Shown here one piece after another: positions 1 to 12,119 of a stretch of 64,000 nucleotides of DNA (its first letter is position 1; the number at the start of each line of letters is the position of its first letter). The translations under genes and the position numbers were made by a program. Location: assembly GCF_947179515.1 (NCBI RefSeq), contig NC_067473.1, positions 89,822,850 through 89,886,849 of the forward strand, given 5' to 3'. This DNA is from Apodemus sylvaticus (Eukaryota; Chordata; Mammalia; Rodentia; Muridae). Below the pieces are notes generated by a model. That model had not been told where the DNA came from and made no database searches. It saw nothing but the letters and a program-made list of their open reading frames with translations.

Positions 1-1728
1 TTTATTACATATTACAAATATAATTTAAGCACTGTTTTCAACTTTGCTAACTGTGGACAATTTCTTAGCAACAAAGGTTGTCTTCATGAGAGGAAATATA
101 AGTTTTATAGATAATTTAAAATGTAAATCTTAATCACTTTTAGTGCCATATTGCCACTAATAACTCCTTGTTATTTGTTCTTCTACCATACTTCTTTTGA
201 TGCCTACAAATAATGGTTGGTGCAGTTACATAATTACAGTGTGCATAGTGTGTTCCATGCGGGAGAATATTGGAAGTCATTAAGCATGTCCTCCTGATAC
301 ATATAGTGCTTCTGAAGGATTACTTAGGAGCAGAAAATGAAACAGAAAATGATATGATCTCAGAGGGACAGAGACACACAATTCAATGAGCAGTAAAAAT
401 CAATGGAAGCCAAACCGGTCCATTTTCACCTCATCCATTTTCAGAGCTGGACCGGTTCTTCCTCATTGATTTTTGACGCCCATTGAATTATATTCTTTTC
501 TTTAGATTTGCCTTTTTCTTGATCATTTCACATCCATTTTTGTGTTGTTAATTTCCTACTGTGTTTGTTTTAATATAGAGATTTTAGCTCAATGAGGTAA
601 TTTCTCAAGTTTTTTTTTTCAGGCAGAATGTTTGCTTTTTAAGAAACTTTAGGCTTCTTTTCTCAATAATTTATCCTAAATCTGATATTTATTTACTGTT
701 ACTTGATAAACAGATTTTGTATGTGGTATATTAGTATGAAGCTGAAAATGAAAACTATCAATATAGTTGTATAATCATATTTTCCATACACAATGAAAAA
801 TTAGTGAATATATGATCATCATTGCAATTACTAGAATTATTGTTAACTTGACAAACTCTAGGCTCAACAAAAAGGAAAGTTTCAATTATTGGTGTCATTT
901 TGAATGTTATTTGATTGATAAAGACATGAAATAAATTTTAACAAATATATGAATAAATTCATTGCACACTTTATGTGAAAATAACAAGCATTACATCTCA
1001 TTGTTTCTGGACTTGCTTTTTACTTCTAAAAGTGACAAAATTGCTAGTGAACTGGATTTCCTAAAATAATTTTTATGACTGTTATTGGTAATATTTTATA
1101 TGTATAATTACTTTCTATATGTGTATGTGCAGTTGCATAAGGCATGTTTGGAGAAGGTTTGGAGAATTAGATTAAAAGTTTGAATAGTAGGGTTAAAATC
1201 ACCAACTTTAACAAAGAAGAAAAATGTATTTTTTGACAAAGCAATTGCATTGTTTCTACTTACTGGAAGTCAGGGCTGTGACCCATTTACTCATGGTTTT
1301 ATCAGCAAGAATTTAAAGAGAATTCACAGCAACCTTAAGTTTATATTTTACTTTAGTTTTCATTTCTCAAGGACCTTAGCTCTGATTCTTCACACCTATC
1401 TCATTGTATTACATTATTTCAGTGTAAGTATCACTAAATCTGCCTTAAATTTGGCTGTCTCTAAAACATGTTCATTGTGTGCATATGCTCTTATTATTGT
1501 CAGGAGGATTGGTTCTATTCTACAGAGTTAATGAACACCTTCACAGCTCATCAGAAATTTTATATATTATTCAAAGAATTTGCAAAAGAGTCATACTGGG
1601 GTGTTCAAAGTCCTTTGTGAATGAGTCACTTTTAAGTATAATTCACTTTAATTTTCCTGATTGAAAATCTAGTGCATTTCTAACCATTAATACTTTATAT
1701 CTTTATAGTTAAGAAATGAAATGGGTGT

Positions 1729-1730
<2 letters not shown>
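1..1730. other. AT-rich DNA without a recognisable gene
   Basis: No convincing open frame, exon or family-assignable repeat is visible apart from the hairpin at 380-489. Small frames near 1250-1664 are short, overlapping and of biased composition, so they are taken as chance. Bases around 840-900 faintly resemble a rodent dispersed repeat, but too weakly to name. Confidence 0.6.
380..489. repeat. Imperfect inverted repeat (hairpin)
   Basis: The arms are 380-422 and 448-489, separated by a 25-base loop. Read against each other, the arms share AATTCAATG at the outer end, AAAAATCAATG in the middle and AACCGGTCCA at the inner end, with a few mismatches and small bulges. The fold would be a stem of about 42 bp. 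This fits a palindromic MITE-like transposon remnant or a pri-miRNA-like hairpin. I cannot assign it to a family. Confidence 0.75.

Positions 1731-1733
<3 letters not shown>

Positions 1734-1758
<25 letters not shown>
1734..1758. repeat. (TA)n microsatellite
   Basis: A short run of alternating TA in AT-rich DNA. Confidence 0.9.
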
Positions 1759-1759
<1 letters not shown>

Positions 1760-2975
1760 AATTAAAACAATTATTAACAAAATTATTTTTCAATAGTACT
1801 TAGTAGGACTCTAGAAAATTCTTGTAAGGCTTGACTTTGTAAAGACAATGAGATTGATGTGCAATACACAAAAAAAGTCTAATTTGAAGTGATCTCAGAT
1901 TATTTATTAACTATATATTTGTGAAATTACTGGGATAAAAACTGTGCACCTCCTAGCTGCTAACTGATCAATCCAAATGTTCTGCTTTATAAAATGTGGA
2001 TTCTAGCATTCTTGCTTTCATGGAAAAGTAATTGTAATGCCTGTATTCTTCCAAGAGATCCAATCAGGAATAGTGGTTGTACTGCAAAGAGAAAGAGTTT
2101 AGAAAGAAGTCTGGTGTCAGAAGTGTATGTAATCTTAGCTGAGTGTTTGCCTGTCGAGATTTGGAGTGGGTTGTAGCAGGGCTGAAGTCTAAAGAATCAG
2201 GAGAAGGTAGCTAGCATTAGTGTGAGGGGAGACAAGCAAGAGACACCATAGCACATGTAGCATACATTCAGGGAAATGGAGCAGAACTTTGTGATTATGT
2301 GAGCTATGTAAGCATAACCAAGGTAGTTCAAAATTAGTCTGAAAAGAAGAGAGGCAACTTTTGGGAAGTGTGCATCCATAATCATCATGAAAAGCATTTG
2401 TTTTATGTCTGGATAGTTTGATTACAGTTTGATACTAGCATGAAATAGAATATGGTATGAAATGGTTGTCTGGGATCATAGTGAGTAAATCACAGAGGTC
2501 CCTGTTCTCAAGCAAATATGCTATGCTATGTAGTCCATTAAAACATTTTATGAGTGGTTTCTAAACTCTGCAATTTTTATATACATGGCATATTTCATTT
2601 ACATGTGAATCAAGTTGTAGGATAATGTACCAAACCAAACAATTTTGCCTTTGTTTTAAGTTTCTAGGGTACACTGTATTGAAAAGTTTTCTAATTAATA
2701 AAGGCATTTCTGATTGAAAGTAACCAATCAAATGTTTTGGCATCTTTCCCAGAAAAGAAAATTATCCCCATGACACTTTGCAAGTAAGTAGGGAAATTAT
2801 ACATAATCTAAAATTCATATTAAAATGTTTATATGAAATATACAGTATGTGTGGAGAGCTATTTTTTTCTATAATCATTTAGGACTTTGTGGTACTATCA
2901 GAAAGGGAAAAGGAACTTTCAGAAGAAATTCCCCATTGACATTTCATTCTGCACTTCAAAGATCGTGACTGGTCA
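1760..2975. other. AT-rich DNA, nothing recognised
   Basis: Only short frames of about 60 codons on both strands are present. None has a recognisable domain, and no dispersed repeat could be assigned. Confidence 0.55.
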
Positions 2976-2984
2976 CATATAGGA

Positions 2985-3170
2985 GAAACCCTTGGCCTAT
3001 GAAGGCTTGATGCCCCAGTATAAGGGAATACCAGGACAGGGAAGTGGAAATGGGTGGGTTGGTAAGCAGGTGAATGGGGATGAGAAATGGGGTTTTCGAA
3101 AGGGAAACCAGGAAAGGGGATAGCATTTGAAATGTAAATAAATAAAATATATAGTAAAAAATAAAAAACA
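2985..3170 (+). mobile_element. L1 3' UTR fragment, 5'-truncated
   Basis: This carries the rodent L1 3' UTR signature in order: a segment like 'gaaggcttgatgcccc', a G/A-rich stretch, an 'aaccaggaaagggg' block, 'catttgaaatgtaaataaa' and an A-rich tail. Only the last 190 bases or so remain, which is typical of incomplete L1 reverse transcription. No coding sequence is left. Confidence 0.85.
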
Positions 3171-3171
3171 G

Positions 3172-3865
3172 TTTGAAACTTATTTAAAATGTAAGAGTTG
3201 ATGAGTAAGAAAGGAATGAAGTTTGGTAATAGGTAGGAGCCCTCTTCCTTTGACTACATTCAAACTTACTGTACTGGTGATCTCTGAACACATAACAGAG
3301 TAGTGACAGGACTTACAGGCAAGTGCGTGGTTTCATTGTCAGTGTACATTATGAGAACAAAATATGTGAAGCTGGCTTTGAAGCTAAAGATCTTACTTGG
3401 CTGTTATTTCTGGGATATAGTTGTATTCTCGGTTGCTGTCTACAAACATAACCAAAATAATACATCAGAGCAACATCATCCTTCTCCCTAGGATGCGACT
3501 TTGGTTTCTCAGTCTCTCTGACTTGGTTTGCCCTGACCCTGTTAATAGTTGTAAAATCTCTCTATTATCTTCTTACCTATAGTAGACAACGTTCACTATC
3601 CTTCCTAATTATAGACTGACCCTCTGTAAACAATAGCATCTAAAAATTTTATTTTAGAATGCAGTGTACTGTGTTCTATGTTCACCCTAAGTCTTTATAA
3701 TTATTTTCCATTTTCGTTTACAGTTGGCATGACCCTCTTATAGTCTCTGTGCATTTGTTGGTATTTCCCTTAAGTTAAAAAAATATTTTGAAGTTCTTTC
3801 ATTTAAGTGACTTAGGCTCGTAACACTTTCAATATTCATAAGGAAAGGAGCTAGACTGCCCAGAA
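3172..3865. other. AT-rich DNA, nothing recognised
   Basis: No domain-bearing frame is present. The 62-codon frame at 3303-3491 has no recognisable motif. Confidence 0.5.
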
Positions 3866-3867
3866 AT

Positions 3868-4040
3868 TCTCTGTAATCATCTTCCATGCTGCTTATTAGC
3901 ACTGTTCATGGTTCCAGTGCATTTTATGCATATCTACTAGACTATAAGCAACTTGAAGACAGGATTATACCTGAGTCATTTAGCTCAGTGTCTTCTACCG
4001 TGACTATTCAGAGACTGAATAAATAGGTAAAGTAAAAAAA
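3868..4040 (+). mobile_element. Ancient L2-like fragment (possible)
   Basis: The order of 'actagactataagcaacttg', 'gaagacaggattatacctg', a 'ctcagtgtct' block and a terminal 'gactgaataaatag' resembles the 3' part of mammalian L2, which ends in a 'gctcaataaatg' motif. Divergence is high, as expected for an element older than the rodents. MIR is an alternative. Confidence 0.5.
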
Positions 4041-5090
4041 TATATTACCTTTACATGTATCAAGAGAATGCAAACTTCACTTCATGTAAATGTGAGCTTG
4101 CATGCTTAACTGACTTAAATATGATATATCCCAGTATGGATCAAAGTATTATTATCATTAATTTATATATTACTTTTTCAAAGTACCAGGCTGCAATAAT
4201 TTATTCGCTATGAACAGTGGTCTGGGAATTTCACAGGAGCACCTTATGGGACTCAAGACTAATTGATATGATAACACAGCTGAGGTTTATTTGAACTGTG
4301 CATTCAATAGAGAGCACAAGCAAAGAGAGAATGAAAGGTATTTAGAGTCATGTCATTAAGTCAGGCAAATCTCTATAGAATAATGTCAGACAAACTTGAA
4401 GTGTTTACCCTACTGAAAATTTCCACTACATTTTTTCATTGGTGTGAAATAAAAATGAATCTCTGCTATTCTAACATATTTTTTATAATAATTTCAGCAC
4501 CTTAGAAAATGAGTCTATTTCTTGTGAGGTTATGTGTTGTGGAAAATTTAGAAAACCAATAAGAACTACAGAGAGAAGAATCTAGAGAAGTTTTCTTTAA
4601 AAAACAATTGTTAATATTTCAGCTAAAAAGATCAGTTTTTAAGCAAGAGAACACAATGATTCGTGCATTTTAATTTTATTATCCAAATAAAAGTATGAGT
4701 ATAAGATTGTATAAATTATTATTTATGAAATGCGTGTGAACCATAGATGACATGGTGGTTCTGAGGATCCTAGGTCTGTCTGTGTGTTAGCCATAGGATC
4801 AAATCTGTAACCAATTCATATAAACATTTTCTACTTCAAAGATATTATTTGCAAAATTTAGTGATTCTTTTAAAATAGTAACTTCTAAAGTATTCTTTGT
4901 ACAAAAGGGAGACCCATAGGGTCTCTGTAGGAGCTGGCAGACATAAAGAAGCTTAATGTACTGTGAACTAGTATTTTTAACATAACTTTTTCAAATTGCC
5001 TTTATAACCTTTTTGGCAGAAATAATGCAAAAAATAAAAATGGCTTTATAGTCCCAATTTTCACTTCCCTTTGGAGTGTGATTATTAATA
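4041..5090. other. AT-rich DNA, nothing recognised
   Basis: I saw no coding potential and no dispersed repeat that can be assigned. Confidence 0.5.
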
Positions 5091-5097
5091 GTTGAGT

Positions 5098-5260
5098 GTA
5101 CTGCTTCCTTCCATGATTAATTCACTCACCAAACATTTACTGAGAAATTCCTATATATTAAGCATTGTCAGTGCTATGGAAATTGAAAGGTGATGGAATT
5201 CAGAATCTATAAGGGATGGCAGATATGTATCTGAGATAAAAAGCTATGACATAGGATTTT
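5098..5260 (-). mobile_element. Ancient L2-like fragment (possible)
   Basis: The + strand reads 'attcactcaccaaacatttactgag', then a degenerate 'cctatatattaagcattgtcagtgctatgg'. This is the reverse complement of the L2 3' end, where the elements are 'age of motif' in order: Ala-less 'gtgcc..cactgt', 'gctcaataaatg' and a terminal repeat. The match is diverged and judged by eye. Confidence 0.45.
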
Positions 5261-5264
5261 TGCC

Positions 5265-6915
5265 AGAAATGTGAGTACAGTTTCTTCACAGTGTTCAGGC
5301 AAAGACTTCATCCTTCATATGCTAGAAGATAAATGCCCATACTACTCTACAGAAGAATGCTGATTGTATTTTTGATAAGTTTAAGCCCACACCTGAAGTC
5401 TCTATACTTGTTATTATAGTATCTTTGCTTAAAAGTTTATGCCTCTGGAGAATTGCCTTTGAAAGTACTGTTTAGAAAATCATCATCACTCACGTATTAA
5501 TTATTATAGCATCCCACTTTGTTCAACACAGAAACTGGTTATAAAGAGCAAAGCATAAATGACATATTTACAAAGATAGAAACTTCTCAAATGTACTAGT
5601 TTCACAATTTTGTCCCAACCAATACGGTGCTTAGTGGTATCTTTTAACCTGTACATATATGTGCTTCTTAAAATCTAGTAATATTTCAAAGGTCATAACA
5701 ATAGATTTATTCAAATAAAAATTAAATATTCAGTATATTATATGTGTACTAAGTTATGAAAGCATGAATAAATAAATTGCATAAAAATATATGCAACTAA
5801 TTAAGATACCTCAAAATGGAATATATTACTCTCTGTGGAGAAAATCATATTATGTTATTTTCCAGATTCTTAGATTTTGGTTTATTATTTATGAGAAAAT
5901 ATTCCATTTCAACTTTTACCCTTTTTTCCATGATGGTAATTTTCAAAGATAAGATTGGTGTATACCAACAAATATTTAATAAATCTAGTGGCAAATGCTT
6001 ATTTTTGAGATACTTTCCAAGGTACCTGAAAGCCCAAGTAAAGAACTAACTCCCATTGGCATGTAGGAAATTCTGAGTGGGGATGTATTTTCTCTCCACA
6101 CATAACTCTTGGCTCTGTCTCTTGCCTGCTGGTTGTACCAACAGGCTTTGGATTTCTCAAAGCTCTACCATGCAGTGAACACATTGTTCAAGAAAATCTG
6201 ACTACATAAATCCATCTTGTTGGCTCTGCTTCTGTAGTTTATTCTGGTGAATAAATGTTTTAGGGGCTGCATGCTGTGATGATTCACAATAGTATAAACC
6301 AAAAAATTTAGTCCAAGGGAGACAAGTTACTCAGAATGCCTATGACTGAAAGGAAAACAGTGGAAGCAAAGTGCCAGGAGGAGCTTTACTGTCAGCAGCA
6401 GGGGACATGAGGGAATCTGCAGGCAGTTTAGTCCTTGTTAGCTGTGATTTCCTAAGCACCAATGCGTACTTTAGTGTTTAGCTTCTCAATAACGGTTCCC
6501 TTCTCTTTACTCCCTTCTCTTTCCTGCCCTTTACTTAATTTCTTGCAGAAAGCCCTAGGTATCTGTGTAATAGTGCCAGACATGTTTCGTTGGCACTAAA
6601 ACATATAAATTTTTTTAATCTATAATAATGGTAGTCAGGCTTCTTAAACAACCAATGCAGCAATAAATTTTTAGTATTGATAAATTATCATTGAGCTCTC
6701 AGTTTTACAATACCTCTATCTTTTGTCTTCTTAGAAATTCCAATGGTAATGCAGTTACTATAAGTAGGGTAATACATAACTAAGCATGTATGTTGTTTTG
6801 AGGTTCTAGTCTCAGTGTTTTATTTCCTAATAGAATTTATATTTTACATTTTCAAACAAAGTACTATATAAAATATTAAATGAAAAATCATCAAGGGGAA
6901 AAGTGCATTTTTTTC
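5265..6915. other. AT-rich DNA, nothing recognised
   Basis: Small frames at 5816-6049 (+) and 5999-6184 (-) overlap on opposite strands and show no domain, so they are treated as chance. Confidence 0.5.
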
Positions 6916-6919
6916 ACAC

Positions 6920-7255
6920 CATGGTAATTTGAATGAGAAATGTCTCCCAGAAGCTCAGGTGCTTGAGTCCTTGGCTTCTCGCTATTTGTACTGATATGGA
7001 ACCATTCCCGAGATGAAGCCTGTTGGCGGAAGTGCACCAGTGGGGCTGGACTTTGTGAGTTTACAGTCTTATCACTCTTGTGTCTGTGGGTGAAAATAGC
7101 TTTAAATTTCTTGCACTGGCCAACTGCTGGTGGTGCTCACACCACCTCTCCAAACATTATGAGTGATATCTCTGATCTGGGAACTCAGATCAACTATTTT
7201 TTTCATTTTCAGGGATATTTATTGCAGTAACAGAAGAGCAAATAATATGCACCTC
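6920..7255 (-). mobile_element. URR1-like / hAT-Charlie-type remnant (possible)
   Basis: The text runs from an 'atttgaatgagaaatgtctccc' start through 'ggctggactttgtgagttta' and 'caccacctctccaaacattatg' to an 'attgcagtaacagaagag' end. This parallels a common non-autonomous rodent repeat that I know as URR1, seen here in reverse. It is strongly diverged. The better-preserved copy at 60771-61125 is the comparison. Confidence 0.45.
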
Positions 7256-7264
7256 CTTAATGAT

Positions 7265-7855
7265 GTGAAAGATTCACTTGTAACATGGAGTTAACATCAT
7301 CACAACCTAAACAGTTTTTCTCTTGTTTTCCTTTACAGCTTTCATGATCACTGTATCTTTCCATATGGTTATCAAATAATCTTTTCATTGAAAATGTTTA
7401 TATAAGTGTTATAAATATGTAATTTTCATAAATACCTTTTACAGTTGATATTACACTCTCTGCCATTAATTAAAAACATAGGTAGATTTTTGTGTATTTC
7501 CATTGCAAGTGGGTGATTCAGTTACAAAGCTTTCATCTGTGCATATATTTTGATCACTTCTTATTTGTTCATGTAGGAATAGATTACAGTTTTCTATCAT
7601 ATTCTCTATATTCATATTCATCATATCATTTTAGTGAGTTTGAAATTTTCAGACTAGTAGATCAATTAAAATGACACTTTGTACATATTTCAGTTAAAAT
7701 AGCATGAAAAAACCCACATTGCTACACAATGCTAGTGCCCCACCCAGAAGATACAAGCTTTTGTTTCTGTACTTGCTCATATTTTATGGGTTGTGTTTGA
7801 ATAGAGTTTAATGACGATGTAACTCTTTTTAGCCTCAGCTAACTGGAAAGTATTA
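7265..7855. other. AT-rich DNA, nothing recognised
   Basis: The 60-codon frame at 7492-7674 is rich in Phe, Tyr and Ser and has no motif. No repeat could be assigned. Confidence 0.5.
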
Positions 7856-7861
7856 AGTAGG

Positions 7862-9345
7862 CCAAAATGACAACCCACAGATTAGGAAAATATCTTTACC
7901 AACCCTACATCCAATAAAGGGCTAATATTAAAAATATACAGAGAACTTAAGAAATTAGACTCTAGAGAACCAAATAAACCTATTAATATTGTGGTACAGA
8001 GCTAAATAAAGAATTCTCAACTGTGGGATATAGAATGGCCAATAAGCACCTAAAGAACTGTTTAATATCCTTAGTCATCAGGAAAATGCAAATCAAAACA
8101 ATCAACATTTAACAAGGATATATGTTCTACTATGTTCATAGCAGCCTTATTTGAAATAGCCAGAAGCTGGAAACAACCCAGATCTCCTTCAACAGAAGAA
8201 TTAATATAGGAAATGTGGTACATTTACACATGGAATACTACTCAGCTATTTAATAGCTATTACAGCTATTAAAAACAATGACTTCATGAAATTCTTAGGC
8301 AATTGGATGGAACTAGAAAACATCATCCTGCTTGAGGTAATATAGTCACCAAGACCACATGGTATGTACTCACTGAGAAGTGAAAAGCTGAGAATACCCA
8401 TGATACAGCTCACAGACCATATGGAGCTTCAGAAGATGGAAGATCAAAATGTAGATGCTTTAATCCTAGATATAATGGGGGAAAATAATCACTGGAAGAA
8501 GAAGAAAGGAGGAACCTAGGAGGGAGAGAGGAGGGGGAAGGACAAAATGTGGGGGCAGGAACAGGTATTGGAAGGGAGAGGAGAGAACTAAAGAGGTTCA
8601 GAAAATTGAATAGAAACATGCATCAGTGAGTGTGGGAAACTGTGGGTAGACACTAGAAACTCCCAAACTCCAGAGAAGCAAGAGGTCTCAAGTAGCCAAT
8701 GGCAATGACTTTAGCCAAAATAACCAACAAAGGAGAGATACAGCCTGTAGAGACTACCTCCAGAAGAAAGGTAAGGCACCCAGTAGAGGGAGAGTATCAC
8801 CCTCACAGCTCAAAAATTTTAACCCAGAAATATTCCTGACCAAAGGAAAGACAGAATAACAAAAAGGACCAGAAGCTGAAAGGAAAGGCCATCCAGAGTC
8901 TGCACCACCTAGGGATTCATCCCATCTGCAGATGCTAGCCCCCTATACTGTTGCTTGCTGACAGGAGCCTGGTATGGCTATTCCCTGCAAGCCTGACCAA
9001 TACAGATGAAAATACCTACAGCCAACCATCATACTGAGTTCAGGAACCACAATGGAGAGCTAGGAGGAAGAAGCTGAAGGGAATTTCAACCTCATAAGAA
9101 GCACAATATCAACTAACCAGACCACCCATAACTCCCAGGGACTAAACTACCAACCAAAGAGTATACATGGAGGGATCCATGACTCCAGCTGCATATGTAG
9201 CACAGGATGACCACATCTGACATCAATAGGAGTGGAGGGAGGCTTGATGTCCCAACACAGGGAAAAGGGGAGGAGGGAGAATTTGTGTGGGGGGGTAACC
9301 AAGAAGGGGGCTATCATTTGAAATGTAAATGAATAAAATAATTAA
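7862..9345 (+). mobile_element. L1 (Lx-type) 3' fragment with ORF2 C-terminus and 3' UTR
   Basis: From 7862 the sequence matches the ORF2 segment that also occurs at 40495-40730 in the young copy. At about 8112 it jumps to the segment encoding the last part of ORF2 (compare 40965-41215), so roughly 230 bases are missing. ORF2 homology ends near 8390. A diverged 3' UTR follows to a 'catttgaaatgtaaatg' end and an A/T tail. Near 8248-8271 the motif AGCTATT is repeated three times. The coding part is broken by stops. Confidence 0.8.
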
Positions 9346-9349
9346 TAAA

Positions 9350-10690
9350 GTAAAAGGAAAGAAAAAAGTACTCAATGAACTAGGTAACACAGGATAATAA
9401 AAACAGTATTCAAATTAAACCAATGAACTGTGCTGCTGTGTAATTTATCAGTTATCTTCAACTCCTTGCCATTTTTTCCAGATAAAAATGTCAAGAATGT
9501 TAAAATGAAATCCGTTCCTTGTACCCTCCACATGTATACCCATTGTACATTTTTCTGTGCCTGGTATATTAAAATGGTGGATTATTTAGGGGAATTAGTC
9601 AAAATGAACATTGTCTCTCAGTGTCCTAAACTTACTGTAATTATTTCTGTCTTCTCTGATATAAACTGACATTGCACATTTTTAAAAGCAATTTGATGAG
9701 AAATGGTCACAAGTGTTGAATGGTAGTTAATCATCATTTAATCTTCTAAAATATCTTGAGTATATTATACAGTTAACATTTTCCAAGGGAGATGTTTTCA
9801 AATGATGTTAGAAGGAATTATACATGTATTTTTCTCACAACTAATATCTTCATTAGCCTAGAAAGGCCTAATCCAACTCGCCGGGATTTTACAATCATAT
9901 CATTTTGTCCTCCAGAGACTTTGTGTTACATCTTCTCTACATAAAATTTTTGTGCACTGTAATCTCTCTTACTATGCTGAGCTGTTATGTCTGGAGTATT
10001 GCCAACTATTTAAAATGATTATGTATTCAAGAAGTAATAAATCTACTCCCAAATGTACCAGTTAGTTTTTAGACAAGTAGTACCTGACTAGGGTTTTTCA
10101 AAACATAAAACAATATTTTAGATTTTCCTTTGAACAGCTCCACTAATGGATAATTTCAAATCACCAAAAGAGAAGTATGCTAAAGACTTATGTCATAAGT
10201 AGGAATTTCCGAAATTCTCAATGTGTCAGTAAGAAACAACTTTAAGGCTATGCATACCTGTTATATACCATTGATTGTACCAACAAAAGGTTCTTGGTTA
10301 TCTAAATAGAGAACCTGCTTATGAGTATAATTTGCAGGAAAAGTCAACTTATTACTCTATACTATTGCTTAGAAATATCATAAAAGAGGAAAGGGTACTT
10401 TTGTGACATTGATTTTATCCCCAAATATATTGCTAAGTGGATTATTCATTTTTAAACTAAACAATTGCATTTTCTCATTAAAGAAACAAAATACATGTAA
10501 AAACTTTCCCATTGAGACTCTAAAACCAATGTTAATGTGCTGACAATGCTTAAACACAAATAACAAATTAATAATCAATCACAAATAAGGTAATTTGTAC
10601 TGGACAGAGCTCCCTTAAAGAAATAGGTTCATCTTAATAATAAAACATACAATCTTATGTGGGTAAAATTTGTGTAGGTTTAATTTATTG
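9350..10690. other. AT-rich DNA, nothing recognised
   Basis: Frames at 9430-9669 (+) and 10378-10578 (-) are short and lack domains. Confidence 0.5.
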
Positions 10691-10691
10691 A

Positions 10692-10800
10692 ATGATTGAT
10701 TATTTGGTTTATAGTTTTAGTATTCTTTGTAGATTCTAGATATTAATCCTCCATCAGTCCATGATTTCTTCTTTAATTCTGGAAGCTCTTTTTACCCTGT
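10692..10800 (-). mobile_element. Inverted 5' piece of an L1 (probable)
   Basis: The + strand text around 'attctttgtagattctagatattaatcctcc' is the reverse complement of the ORF2 segment found at 40540-40560. It sits just before a plus-strand L1 3' UTR, so it is probably the inverted 5' part of that insertion. The outer part is too diverged to place. Confidence 0.5.
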
Positions 10801-10837
10801 TGATTGTTAATTTTGCTTTGTGTTTTATCATATCAGG

Positions 10838-11287
10838 TTCAGCTGACCATTAAACTGAGCACAGAGTCTGCAATGGAGGAGCTAGAGAAAGGATCCAAAG
10901 AGCTAAATGGGTTTGCATCCCCATAGGAGGAACAATAAATAGTACTAACCAACCAATACCCCCAAAGCTCCCAGGGACTAAACCTCCAACCAAAGAGTTC
11001 ACATAGAGGGACCCATGGCTCCAGCTGCAAATGTAGCAGAGAATGGACTTGTTGGGCATCAAAGGGAGGAAAGGGCCTTATTGGACATCAAAAGGAGGAG
11101 AGGCCCTTGGTCTTGAGAAGGCTCAATGCCCAAATTTAGGGGAATGCTAAGACAGGGAAGCAGGAGTGGGTGGGTTGGAGAGCAATGGAAGGGGGCATGG
11201 CTTAGGGGTTTTTGGAGGGGAAACCAGGAAAGGGCATAACATTTGAAATGTAAATAAAGAAAATATCTAATAAAAAAGAAAAAAATT
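10838..11287 (+). mobile_element. L1 3' UTR fragment with internal duplication
   Basis: This is a standard rodent L1 3' UTR from 'ccattaaactgagcacagag' to 'catttgaaatgtaaataaag' and an A-rich tail. A segment of about 30 bases is duplicated in tandem: 11048-11077 and 11078-11106 both read 'TTGGRCATCAAARGGAGGA'-like text. No ORF2 is present. Confidence 0.85.
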
Positions 11288-11431
11288 ATAATGTTTAGGT
11301 ATTATCTTCTTGAAGCCTATTCTTTTCTAAAGAGAGACAGAAAGGGAGTAGACCTAAATGGGAGGGTAGTTGGAGAAGAACTGGAAAGAGTAGAGGGAGA
11401 GGAAACTATAATCAGGATATATTGTGTAGAA

Positions 11432-11504
11432 AGAAAGGAAGGAAGGAAGGAAGGAAGGAAGGAAGGAAGGAAGGAAGGAAGGAAGGAAGGAAGGAAGGAA
11501 GGAA

Positions 11505-11585
<81 letters not shown>

Positions 11586-11612
11586 GGGAGAGAGAGAAAG
11601 AAAGGGAGAATA
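11432..11612. repeat. (AAGG)n then (AAAG)n polypurine microsatellite
   Basis: GGAA units run to about 11504, then AAAG units to about 11590, then a GA-rich fringe. The open frames that cross it on both strands, giving Lys/Glu/Arg/Gly or Ser/Phe/Leu/Pro repeats, are artefacts of the tetranucleotide repeat. Confidence 0.95.
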
Positions 11613-11918
11613 TGCTTCAATAAAAGGAAAAGAGAAAACAAATCTAACCAAAAATGCCAACAACAATAAAAATTCCCACCTTCTTACAGTTCCATCATTA
11701 AATCTTTCTGTTATTGTCTAGGCTTCTGAAGCCTTGTTCAGAAAGATGTTCTTAAGGGGGCACTATGAAGTGGTTCACATACAATAGTTTCAGATATGCC
11801 TTTGACCCAATTTAAAGTTTGATTTCTGATAGAAATCCAGTTTTCTCATCATTGATTCCTAGTAAAGCTATCATTTCTTTAATATATACTGTGGTACATT
11901 TTTCAAAACACTAGTCGA

Positions 11919-12116
11919 GAGGCTTGAGAGATGGCTCAGCAGTTAAGAGCATTGTCTGGTCTTCCAGAGGTCCTTATTTCAATTCTCAGCACATGAATTT
12001 TTACCACATGGTAGGTGAAAAACATCTATATTAAGATCTGATGTCCTCTTGTGGCATGCCAGTGTACATGACAATAAATTACTCAAACATAAAATAAATA
12101 AATCTAAAAACACACA
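11919..12116 (+). mobile_element. B2-type SINE
   Basis: The element starts with the tRNA-derived Pol III promoter region: A-box-like 'gagatggctcagcagttaag', then a B-box-like 'tttcaattctcagc' about 40 bases later. It continues through the 'gatctgatgtcctcttgtggc' body to an 'aaataaataaatct' tail. It is about 200 bp long, which is normal for B2, and moderately diverged. Confidence 0.85.
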
Positions 12117-12119
12117 AGT

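Noticed and set aside
840..905. Resemblance to a rodent dispersed repeat beginning 'gttaacttgacaaactctagg'
   Set aside because: The similarity covers only about 60 bases and I could not name the family with confidence.
11291..11721. Overlapping frames of 84-110 codons on both strands
   Set aside because: They read the AAGG/AAAG microsatellite. The repeat lacks stops in several frames.
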